64,000 nucleotides of DNA from Epiperipatus broadwayi (Eukaryota > Onychophora > Udeonychophora > Euonychophora > Peripatidae). A program made the translations under genes and the position numbers. Below are positions 23,501 through 35,500 of this stretch, piece by piece. The stretch's first letter is position 1. Each line of letters starts with the position of its first letter. The notes beneath the pieces were generated by a model. The model was not told the origin of the DNA, ran no database searches, and saw only the letters and a list, made by a program, of their open reading frames with translations. The stretch covers positions 2,464,147-2,528,146 of the forward strand of contig JAQFVV010006311.1 of assembly GCA_028023455.1 (NCBI GenBank). Reading direction: 5' to 3'.

Positions 23501-26500
23501 GGTCTCTTTTTACGCAGACTTATTTAACACGATTTTGAAGTTACGCGATTCGTGTTTCACCGGAAGTCGATTTCCAATAATGCGCTATTACTTTAAATAA
23601 TAAATTTCGCGCACTTACGTTATATTGAAAATAATAGCACATTATTGGAATTCGACTTTCATCTTAGTAATTTCAATATTTCAGTGCTTTATATTATGCA
23701 ATAATGAAATTAAAATCATGATTTCCACATTTTATGTACACATATATTAAATTTTACAAGATTATAATATAAATTTGTTCAAACATTGTGTGTGTTAATT
23801 TTACATTTTAAATCACATTCTGTTTTTGCTTTTTAAAAAAAAACGTAATCAATTATTATTTTCTTATTAATGACAATAATCATTAACGTGCTCTTAAATT
23901 CCAACGAGAGCTAAATGGTTATATGTCTGGATATCGTGAGCTTCGTAAACAATTAATAAAATTATCGTCTCAAAGATTAATTACTAATTACGTTGTCACC
24001 AGAAAATCATAATAATTAAAACGTATATAAAAAAATGTAAATTACTGTACTGTAAATTATGCATAAAAATATATTATTTTGAATAAAATTAAATATTATA
24101 GTTAAAAAAAATTTGTGTTGTATCAATTTTTTTCAAATTTGAAATTTTTTATTAGGCATATTTTATTTCCTTATTTTTTTTTTTGCACGAATTTTAAAGT
24201 AATTTTACGTTGGTGCTTAGCTTTTACGCGAATTTTGAAAAATCACAGACCTCATCCCCCCTTTTCAATGTAAGTTACATCTATTTTTGCGCAATTTCGT
24301 TTGACGCGTGGTTTCTGAGGAACCTATCTATCGCGTAAAACGAGACCCAGGTGTATTGGTGAAATGTGGTTATACTGGGGTAGAAACTTCAACATGCGGG
24401 GTGTCCAACCCACTCCCCTGAATATAAAGTAGCTGCCGGTGCCTGAGAAGAGATGTCATGCCTGAAAGATCGCCTCAATAATAGGCGCTGGATTGTCGTT
24501 ATATTCGTCAGAAGAAACAAAAAAAGAAACAAGAAGTAAATAATAAATAGAATTCAGTTTATGTGGAACCTAAACTCCAAAATTTGATCGTCGTCCAAAG
24601 ACCGGAGATTCTCCTTCACCAGGTGAATTCAAACAATTCTCCGGGAAAACACAGGTAATTTTTCTGTTTGCACATATATGTATGACTTACTAGTAAGCTT
24701 ACTTAATTAAACTCCACACTCAAAAATATATATATATGGAGTACATAATCCAGAAAAACTATCAGTTAACCTAATTATGAACTTTTTTTTACTTGTACGG
24801 AAAGTTTTAAATGTGCTATTATTATTATCATATTAATCCTTCCATGATTAAACTCTTGTCATATACATGTTATAGTGTGTTTGTATGTGTGGGTTTTAAT
24901 AAATTAAAAAAAAAAAAAAGGAAACTAACAAAGAAAGAAAAGAAAATCTAGAAGCATGGAAATAATAAGTTATAAAAAAAAAAAGTAAGTCAATAACCTA
25001 TTACCACAATATTTCTATCATAAATGTGATTTAAAATAAAGTTAATGACTATCGTGTATATGCACTAACAAAAAAAAAGAAAACTATCAAGAATGTTTAA
25101 TGAAAGAAATAGAAGTGTTATTGATTTACGTAAATATTAATGCTAATAAACATGTATTAAATGGTGAATTGGCTTTTTTGTGTTTTTTTTTGATCAAGTT
25201 AAAATAGGTTAGATCTACTACCAGTAATTTTACCACCTGCTCTGAGAAAGCTGGCCAAAGGCCGGGTCATTTTATCATCATATGATATACTTCATATTAT
25301 CCAGCATAATTCTTACCTACAGGTGAGATTGGCTCTTAGAATATTTATTTAGACGCCCATAAATATACTATTGTGTAATATCGAAGGTAATTATATCTGC
25401 AAAGGATATCCTAAAATCAAAGCGATAATACAAAAATCGCATTTTATAAAACAGATAATATGATTCGCATTTGATTGTTTTTTTTTTGTTCACATGCGTA
25501 TATAGATATATACTTCTTACTCGCGTAAAGATGAGTACTTCAAGCAAGATAGGGAAAAGGGGTGGACCCGTGTCACTATATATACATGTTTCTACATTAA
25601 AAGTTCATCCCTTACTTTAAAACAGCTTCTGTTATAATTTACAACTGACTTAAGTAAAAAGTAGTCTAAATTTAAACAAGCTCACAGCAGTTTTCAGAGA
25701 TCTGACAAACATTTCCTAGTGCCAGCAGCATTATTAATTCTTTTACTTCTTGGAGTTTCATATACAATATTAAATGTTAACAATCGTTTTAAATATATAT
25801 ATTTAAGTTACTGCTGAGGATGAGGCATTCTATGGTATTATGCTAAGCCATTTTAAACACATTTCATATGAAGTTTGTTTCCTGACCAAAAAGTATCTGT
25901 CGAATAACCTGCCATTGGTTTTAGAATTCATAAGAGAATTGATTTTTATTCTATACTTTTATTAAATCCTTCAATAAGAGCAGTGACGATCTTGTGTAGA
26001 TTTTGTGTTTTGGGCATTATAATGACCTTGCAAATTCTTTATCTTCTATTGTTTAAGCTTACTATAACTTTATATCACTATGCAGTGTCTTTTTTCTGGT
26101 TACAATTTAAAAATATTAGCTGAAAAAAAAATCTGAAGATGTGAACATTAATGCGGACCTTTCAGGCAATGATAATAGGCTATTTGCAGGATAATGCCAT
26201 GAGGAAGATGGCCTAGATGTCAATAGAAATAAGAACCAATTGCTGATTGCTTTCACCCAAGGTCAAATAGGAGAAAATTGTAATTTTCAGAAAATTAAAG
26301 GTTATTTATGCAATATGTTTATTAAAAAATTTATTTTTAAATTACATTACCACAATAACTACTTCTCAAACTAGAATCGCTTTTATCAAATGGTAAAGTA
26401 ATTATTTTTTAAAATTTTAATAGCAATAAATAATCTCTTTATTTTTAATAATTTTTTTCCTTCTTTAATGATAATTAATTCTAAATTTATCTTCATTTAA

Positions 26501-29500
26501 TAACATAAAATTCAAATATCTAATACTTCACTCTGCTAACTATTTGAATAGATAAATTTATCCACTGACACCAAGCTCCATTATTATAGATGAGCTCCAT
26601 TTAGAAATTTATTTTCATATTTTTAATACATCAAATATTAAATCTAAAAATGATTGTTGCTTGAAAGCTTACATTTGTAATAAATAATGTTAAGATTATC
26701 AATATAGGTTTAACTAAAAAAAATAAAATGTTCAAATATGGAGGACTATGTACAAATTTCTCACTAGAACCTATTCAAAATAGAAAAATGGAGTTTATGC
26801 TAAATGGGTTAAGAAGTGTTTCTAATTATGACAACTTTAGAATTTAGAATGCCAAATCCATTGAATCCCTTAGAGAAGTGTATTTATATTGTTTATTCTT
26901 TTAAAACAATATCAATCATAACACAGTATTCACATGCACTATCAAGTATTTAACCCATCTTTTGATATGGGTTTTATAAGTCCTTTAGAACATCAATTAT
27001 ACATTACACCTGGGTCTCGTTTTACGCGATAGATAGGTTGCTCAGAAAACACGCGCAAACGAAATCGCGCAAAAATAGACGTAACTTACATTGAAAAAGG
27101 GGGGATGCGGTGATTTTTCAAAATTTGTGTAAAAGCAAAGCACCAATGTAAAATTACTTTAAAAATCACGCAAAAAAAAAAATAAGGAAATAAAATATGA
27201 CTAATACAAAATTTCAAATTTGAAAAAAATTGATACAAGACAAACTTTTTTTAACTATAATATTTAATTTTATTCAGAATAATATATTTTTATGCATAAT
27301 TTACATTTTTTTAATACACGTTTTAATTATTATCGATATTTGCTGAAAACACACATTCGTTTGCAAACTGAGGAAATACAACTAGCGCTAACTTCACACT
27401 CATGTTGAGTCAATGGATTTCTGGTGACAATGTAATTAGTAATTAATCTTTGAGACGATGATTTTATTAATTGTTTATGAACTTAGACTTACGATAATAA
27501 AAAGACATTTATTCACCACTGCTGGGAAAAATTTAATTAAAACTAACAACTAAAAATTAAATTCTTATTTTTGTCTTTAATTTTCAATTCCGTTTAAAAA
27601 TCAAATTTCGTTTCACTGCTATTACTCACCTTTTAAAAATAAACTTGCAGACACTAAATGATTAATAATTGATTACGATCTTTTTTTAAAAAGCAAAAAC
27701 AGAATGTGATTTAAAATGCAAAATTAACACGCACAATGTTTGAACAAATTTACATTATAATCTTGTAAAATTTAATGTGTGTATACATAAAACGTGGAAA
27801 TCATGATTTTAATTTCATTATTGCATAAAATCTTACTATTATAAAGCACTGAAAATATTGAAATTACTAAGATGAAAGTCGAATTCCAATAATGTGCTAT
27901 TACTTTCAATATAACGTAAGTGCGCGAAATTTATTATTTAAAGTAATAGCGCATTATCGGAGTTCGACTTCCGGTGAATTTCAAAATCGCGTAACTTCAA
28001 AATCATGTTAAATAAGTCCGCGTAAAAACAGACCCAGGTGTATTATTGTTTTTTAAGCTGAATTTAAAATTATCTTTATATTTCAACCCATATTTTGTGA
28101 CCTTCTGAAATGGGCACAAGAAACAAACTTTAATTAAATCATACTGTGCCAGTGGTGAATAACTGCATTTAACTAAAAAAAAAAAAGTGAAATAGTGCTA
28201 AAATTTTAAAAATTTATGTTAATGGTCTAAAACCTCGTGCTTATGAATGTTAATTGGGAGTTTTATAAGCATTTAGTATTTATTACAGAAATTGTTGATA
28301 TGCAAGTTAAGTTGATGTAAATTTATTTATTTGTAGAATAGTGGTTGGTATTTGTTTAGATGGTTTTCTTATCTGTTTATTCATTGGCACACCCATCCAT
28401 GTATAAGTAATATAATTAGTGAAATATGTTTAACTCATAGCCATATCAGTCATATTTTAGTCAGAATAATGGGTGCATGTATGTCTGTATCACCTACCAA
28501 TTTCATTTTTCATATTTAATTACAGTATAGAATTTTATATTTTACAATAAAACATTTAAAATTACAGCAAATATCTCTGATAACAGGTGCAAGTATATTT
28601 TGAGTGATTAATGGATCTACGGATTAGTGTATTATTTGAGAAATTAAATTGTATTATCAACTATTTTATTTACTAGCTAAGTAGTATTTATTTATTTCAA
28701 AAGTGTAATAATTATTTTTTTTTGTTTTATTGATGTTTGATTTAATTTAGAAATTCAAAATGATTTTTTTTTTCTCAAAAAAAGATTTCTTGAATATTTA
28801 TTGCTTAATTAACTGAGTGCAAAGGGTGGAGTTAACCTTTGGAAGATAAGATGACCTCTTGATTGATGGAAAGATGTATTTAAGTGATAGTAATAGAAGT
28901 TATTCATTATATTCCATTATTATTCATTCTGATTCTGCCACTTCTATGTACAATCTTTTTTTAACCTCTTTCAGAAATTAAGTTGTTTAAACTCCGAAGT
29001 GTAAATTTTTAAACATTATTATTTTATAAAATTCAGTATGGGAATTCTAGCTACTAGACAGCTTTAAGAAAGGATGTCAGGCTAATTTATTCATAAGGTA
29101 TATTTTCTTCACTTTTTACTCAATTGAATTTTAAATTAACCCTATCATTTGAAATGTATATGCTTATAACTTAAATCTACTTTATTTGCCTATGTTTTCA
29201 ATTATTATTAAGAAAAAAATGAAATTGTGTGAACTTTATAATCTTTTAAGAAAATTTATGCAGGACTGCTCCACAAAACCTACCATAAACTCTAAATTTA
29301 AATTCTCTTCTAATTATATAAAAGTTAAATTAAAATGAGAGAATGTGTGTATAATTTATTGTTCTATATTTTGAACTACTACGTGATAATAACTATGCTT
29401 ATAAAATATGTTTTTAAAGAAGTGAATACGTGGCTTACAAATAATTAACTAATTACTAGTATTTATTTAATGTGTACCTGATTTAAAGTTGAGTAGGACA

Positions 29501-32500
29501 TTAATATTATATATTTCTTGTTCTCCTTGGTATGTGGACTAATTATAAAAGAAAAATATTATTTCTTAAGTAATTGTAGATTTTACGTGAATAATTAATT
29601 AGCAAAAGACCAAAATAAGTGTGTTCGTGCTCATGTTTTTTTTGGAAACCTGCTAAAGTTACTGCTAAATTGTAAAATTTCCAGAATTAATTCAATGGTC
29701 AACACCAAATACGTAGCTGAAATTATCTATCCATTATTTCTGTTATTATAAAAGTTTATTACTCGCGTGTTGTATTAATGAACTCATTTAGCCATTGCTA
29801 AGAATATTTAAGATTGCTGAATTAAACCTGAATTGTGAATGTTTATCCTATAGGAATTTGTCTTCATGCTTACTAACACATACTCATCTGAAATCATTGT
29901 CCTTGTCTTCGCATCATTCAGGAAACTTTATGTTAAAAACTTTGCAAGTGAATTTTTTTTTTTTTTTAAAGTTAAAGAATGACTATTTTTTATGTGTGTG
30001 TTTTGTTATTGGTATATCATAAACAGATAGATAAGTCTATTATTTATGTATTTGCTTATTTAATTTATAGTATTTCCTTGACTTCAATAATATCTTGGAT
30101 AGATTATTGCAAGTTGCAATACGCTGGTAAATGATTATTATTTAAATAGAATTTCTTATGTAGGTTATATTTACGTTTTTGCGTGTTTTATTGAAGAGAG
30201 GAATTTTTTTTTTTTATTTATTTAATGTCTCGAAGTGAGCACTTGGCTTAGAGAGTAATAAATGTATGATAGATATTGTTATCAGAAATGGTGAAAGTCA
30301 TTGACAATAACTACTGTCATTTAAAATTTTAAAACAGCTAATAATTTGTCACAAACTAAAAGTTTTATTTTCAGTTTACCATTTACTTTATCGTAACATT
30401 TGCATATTATATAATTTGAAGTTATTTTCACACTATTATTCATACGTGTGTCTGTCTTATGCAGTTATTTCATATAATTAGTAAATATTCAGTTTTATAA
30501 CTGTTTCTCTCTGTTAATTTCGGATGCCGTATGCTAAAAGAATTGATAGAAATAGTATCCTATCTGCGTATGAATTTATTTTCCAATGTTTAGAGTGAAA
30601 TGTATTAAATAGCTGTGAGAAAGAAAGTTATTCGTGATATGTTCTATGTTGATTGGGATTGAGAACTCTCTCCCTTAATATATCTAATTATTTGCCATGA
30701 GTGAAGTATATTTCCAGATTGCGTAAGTATGCATTATAAAAATATTTTGTGAAGTTGAATAGTCTACTTCCCCTTTATTCTGGTGGTGAAACTGAGTTCC
30801 ACACCAATAGTATACCTTAAAGTTAGGTGGGGAATCATTATTCATCGTTTAGATTTATTAGCCAAGAAACTTGTTTATTCCTCACGTGCTTAATTTTTTT
30901 TGAATATTTATTTTTGTGTTATCATAGAATCATAACTATATGTAATGTAGTTGGTGGTTAAATAAATGGTAAGATTAAATTCTTTATGGAATATTAAAGC
31001 AGAAATAGTGTTATATTTGTTGGTTGGTCTATGGCATTATCTGTATTATGACACTTATTTAGTAACTCATAAGTAAACCGACAAGATGTAAATATATTGA
31101 TTTTGTCTTAATTATAGCATAAGATGTGACACACACATAATGCAAATAATCTTGCAGACATGAGAGTATAATACTATTAAATTTATACATCAGGAATTAA
31201 ATATTTTGAATTATATCATGTTAATTTACTGCAAGCTTTAAATCATCAAATCATCAGAATGATTACTTTTATTTTGAATGTGTGAAAAGTATAGATATTT
31301 AAAGGAATTATTTGATTGAGCTATTTAAGGTTACTCTCTTGACAGCCAAAGTTATTAATTTGTTTTATCCCAATAATTGATAGTGTGATCTCTCCAACTT
31401 GTATATTTGTGCCCATAATAAGATATTTATTTATCCAGTGTTGTTTGCTAATAAAAGATGTTAGAGTTAATTAACAGCCTAAATATATTCGAAGTTAGAA
31501 TATGAGGGCATTATTTTATTTGTTAATTCATGTCTTATAAATGTCTAATCAATAAATGATGAAGTGTATAATAAAAGAGATACCAAATTCAGATTAGCAA
31601 ACATATTTGTAAATTTAGTAATTAGGACAAACAGTCTCAATGTGAACCAACTATATTTATTTTGATTGCAAAATGTAAATAAATGCTTTATTTAATATTT
31701 AAAACATTGTCTCCAGTTGTTCTTATATGCATTCCAATTCTAGTTTCCTCATTCTACATATCTATTACAACATAAATGCACAACTTTATAAATTTGGTAA
31801 TGAACATACTTAAGATCGGATAATATTGATCTCTTGATCCAAGCATTATGTGAAATACTTTACGATTTGGTAAACTTATAAAAAGGTTGTATACTCAGTT
31901 TATTATTTAGACAATGATGTAAGATTAAAAAGTACCCTATTTCCTTCATTATCTAATTGCTAGTCCAGTGAAGCATCATTCAATTCATTCTATTATTTTT
32001 TTATTACAATAGTTATAAGTTATTGTATAATAGAATTTCTTTAATCAAGTTGTATTAAAGATTCCCTGAGATCTAATTGCATACATGCAAGATTGTGGAG
32101 TTATTCAATATCATGTTTTTCTGTTAAAGTTATATTGTAGTTAATATATGAGTGTATTTAGATGATGGAAGAGATCAAATGTAAATTATAGTTTGTTAGC
32201 TTGAATAAATAAAACTTTATTGATTTCTATTGTTTGGTTGATTGACAAGTGATGCATATATCTTATTTTAATGATCAATACTATTTCTTCCTTCATTTAT
32301 TTACATTCTATATATTCTTAACTTTCTATAACCCTCCATTGAGCTAAGCTATAAGTCAGGCACAAGTAGAAGAGTTTCAATACTAATTCAAAGCAAAATA
32401 AAGGTGCTAATTTATTCCATTCATTAATAGAATTGGCCTTGGCATTTGCTCATATAATGTGTAGGATCGGTAATAAGTGTGTGTGGGGGGGGGAGGTTTA

Positions 32501-35500
32501 TAATATATATAATTTTATTACATATATGAATAAATAGCAAATATTGTACATACATGCATGTACACAAATATGTAACATTAGTAATGCCTATTTGTTAATG
32601 TTTCGAATTGTTTGCTCTCTAAAATTTGTTTTTACTAGAATATTTTAATAATCTTAGCCCTCTCTTGGTTGGTCTAGCTTGTCTTTGAAGAATGAATGCC
32701 CTATACTATATTACACCTTGTGCTTCCTCCGACTATTGTGAAGTGATTTATGGATATAAGCACTTGAAAAATTATATCATTTCAATATGTGTATAAATAA
32801 AACTGGGTTGTTCAACCTTAACAATCTGAGGATATAAAAAAGATTTACCAGAGGGCTGCGTCCAGATTAAATATAGTACATATACATTAAATTATTTGGA
32901 GATCTATCATTAGTTAGGTTTAGCAAACACCCTAAAATTCCATAAATAAATTCACAGTACTTATAAAAGTTTCATTCAGATAGTAGAAAAGATGCAACAA
33001 TTATTGCATTTCAATGAAAACTCTGCAATAGTTCCGCTTCATTTAGTAGATTACTTATATCAATCTCAATGTTTGTAGTTGACAATTACAGTGAATTTGA
33101 AAGATTTAGCTGTTAATGAACATCTATATTTTGATGTAATCACTTTCAATGTTAAAAAGTACTTTCGCAAAGATAAGTGCTTCCGAATATTGAGTACATC
33201 TTGAATCCAAAGTTCCTCAATTTCAGATATCTCTCCCTTCGTACAAATTTTAAAAAAAACTTTCTCACTTTTGCAAATATAAAAAAAAAATCTGATTGTA
33301 TTTCACATAATTCCAGCTAAAGATCATATCTTGGATTTTCAATGTTGACAGTCAAGAATTGAGTAAAAAATTGAAATACCTTTATTAAATTGATTCTCAA
33401 AATCCTCAATGATTTTAATATATTTTACAATGTATATGATGCTCCCTCAAAATTCTTCATTTCTTCAAAATATTTCTTTGCAATTTGGAAAAAAAAAATT
33501 AAAATATTAGCTAATGCTTATTTAAAAAGCTTAAATTTACTTTTAAAACTTTTTAACTGACGGTATAACTCCTTCATACCTGCTTTAGTTTCCAACCCAT
33601 CAGCGTAAGTTTTCCGTAAATACTGAGTTTGTGCAGTATCTATTAATCTCAAACCCAGGAGCATTACTTCTTTCTGTCCGCCATTTTGCCAGAAAAAGAA
33701 AAATGTATTTTTTTCTACGATAAAATTTCAATTTTTTATGATTTTTTTTTTTAAAAATGCAATTTTTAATTACTTTTTTTTTTCTCATTTTCTTAGATTT
33801 AGTTAGAAAACAAATCTGCTTGGAAGAAATGAATTCATTCACCGCTTATTTCAGACCAAAAGTTATGGTACATTTTCGTATCAACTGTGAGTACTGTTTG
33901 TTTTTTTTTGATAATAAATTTTAATTTTACAGAATACATTTTTAGGCACCGATAAAAATTTTAATTTTATAGGATAGATTTTTAGGCACCGATAGAATTT
34001 ATAAAGTCAGGCTAATTAGAGATAAATGTAATATAGAGTACTTTCAAGTTCCCTCAATCCATCCACTCTATCTCATATAACTGATACACATACACACACA
34101 CATGTAAAAAGGAGAAATGATCCAAAATATATATATTTTATACTGGACCAGCACTCATCGTTTTGTCGAGATTATCATCTACCACACATATATTTAGTGC
34201 TTATATAAATTTATTTTTATGTTTATTGATTTGCTTTGTTTTTATTCATTTCATTCTCATGCACTGTTCTTACTGTTATTTTTTTTTGCCCTCACTAAAA
34301 CGAAATGTAGGGTCTGAAAGTAAAAGAAAGAGGCACGAATTCATCCAGTTTCAATATTTCTGCTATGAAAAATTATCTCAGGTAAGTGATGTTATATATC
34401 TTTTTTTTTTAGCATTTAGTGGCAGATGTGATAACGCTGTTTATAAAAATGTCATTTTAATATTTAACTTTCAAAATTTAGAATTTGTGAACGAATGTAA
34501 GAATAAACATTTTTCAAAGTATTAAAAATCTTTTTTTTTTCTTAATTTTTTTTTTAAGTAATGACTATTTTATCAACTTTATTACATTCTTTCATATTTG
34601 CTCTTTTTAATAATATATATCTTTTTATACTAATTGCATTCAAACATAATACACACTAACAATCATAAAATTTATAATTTTTTTTAAAATGCAAGATGGC
34701 GATTTCAGGGATTAAAGAGATAAATAGCAATATTCTGTTGTTTGCCTTGCAGTTTTAAATAACTCATTCAAATAGTTAGTCATATCTGTTATTAATGCAA
34801 GATGTCATAAAAATATGAAATTTTGCATTTGACTTTCAAATTCTATTGTGTCAGACTTATCATTTTAAAGAAATATGGATATTTCTTTCCATATTTCTTT
34901 CCAAAACTAGCAAAAAAAAAAGCATTCCAATCATTTTCCAGCACCCAACCAGTGAATATTAGAATGGAGAAGCAAATCACCATTTGCAGCATCAATTTCA
35001 TTCAAGAAATAACGAAACTTTCAGTGATTTTTTTATCTCCTCAAATATTAGTTATTTTTACAGCTATTTTCACTGCATTGACTGATGCAAATTTATCACA
35101 GAATGCTCCTTGGTGAATTATGCAATGAATTAGATAGGGCAATTTATATTATTCTGTTTCAATAATCCACAAAAGCTAATTCCAGTTCTTCGCAGCTTTG
35201 GCGCCATCTGTTACAATGCAGGAACATTTATTGAATCCTCCATAATTCATAACATAGTTTTGAACTGCTTTGAAAATACCAATACCTTTAATGTAAAGAC
35301 ATAAGACTGAGCATCTCTTCATTAATAATAAAGTTTCTCTGAATTGTTGAAACTAATATTAAAAATTGATTTACACCTATTTGATCAAACACAATGAAAA
35401 ATACATTTCGCTAGTGACTCACTCAAATTTTTTGAAAAATACTGATCCATATGTTCTGAGTCTTGCAACAATCTGATGAGATAGGACAACTGTTTCGAAT

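Larger units (their letters stand above)
22680..24660 (+). mobile_element. Putative 3' LTR of gypsy relic, broken by younger insertions
   Basis: The start TGTAACAGGCC after the polypurine tract is clear. The end is not. A tRNA-derived repeat (about 23284-23360) and a pogo-like element (23495-24353) sit inside. The sequence resumes with moderately GC-rich DNA including a TATAAAGTAGCTGCC core-promoter-like segment (24423) to about 24660. The outer limit is an estimate. Confidence 0.35.

Noticed and set aside
26150-26330. GC-richer segment with a short open plus-strand frame.
   Set aside because: No recognisable motif or repeat partner; may be chance.
34163-34525. 120-residue plus-strand frame.
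   Set aside because: Hydrophobic, AT-driven composition without family motifs, and it lies inside the segment splitting the hAT relic.
35190-35230. GGCGCCATCTGTTAC looked like an LTR or primer-binding-site phrase.
   Set aside because: On the minus strand it encodes the VTDGAKA motif of the hAT transposase relic, in register with flanking motifs.
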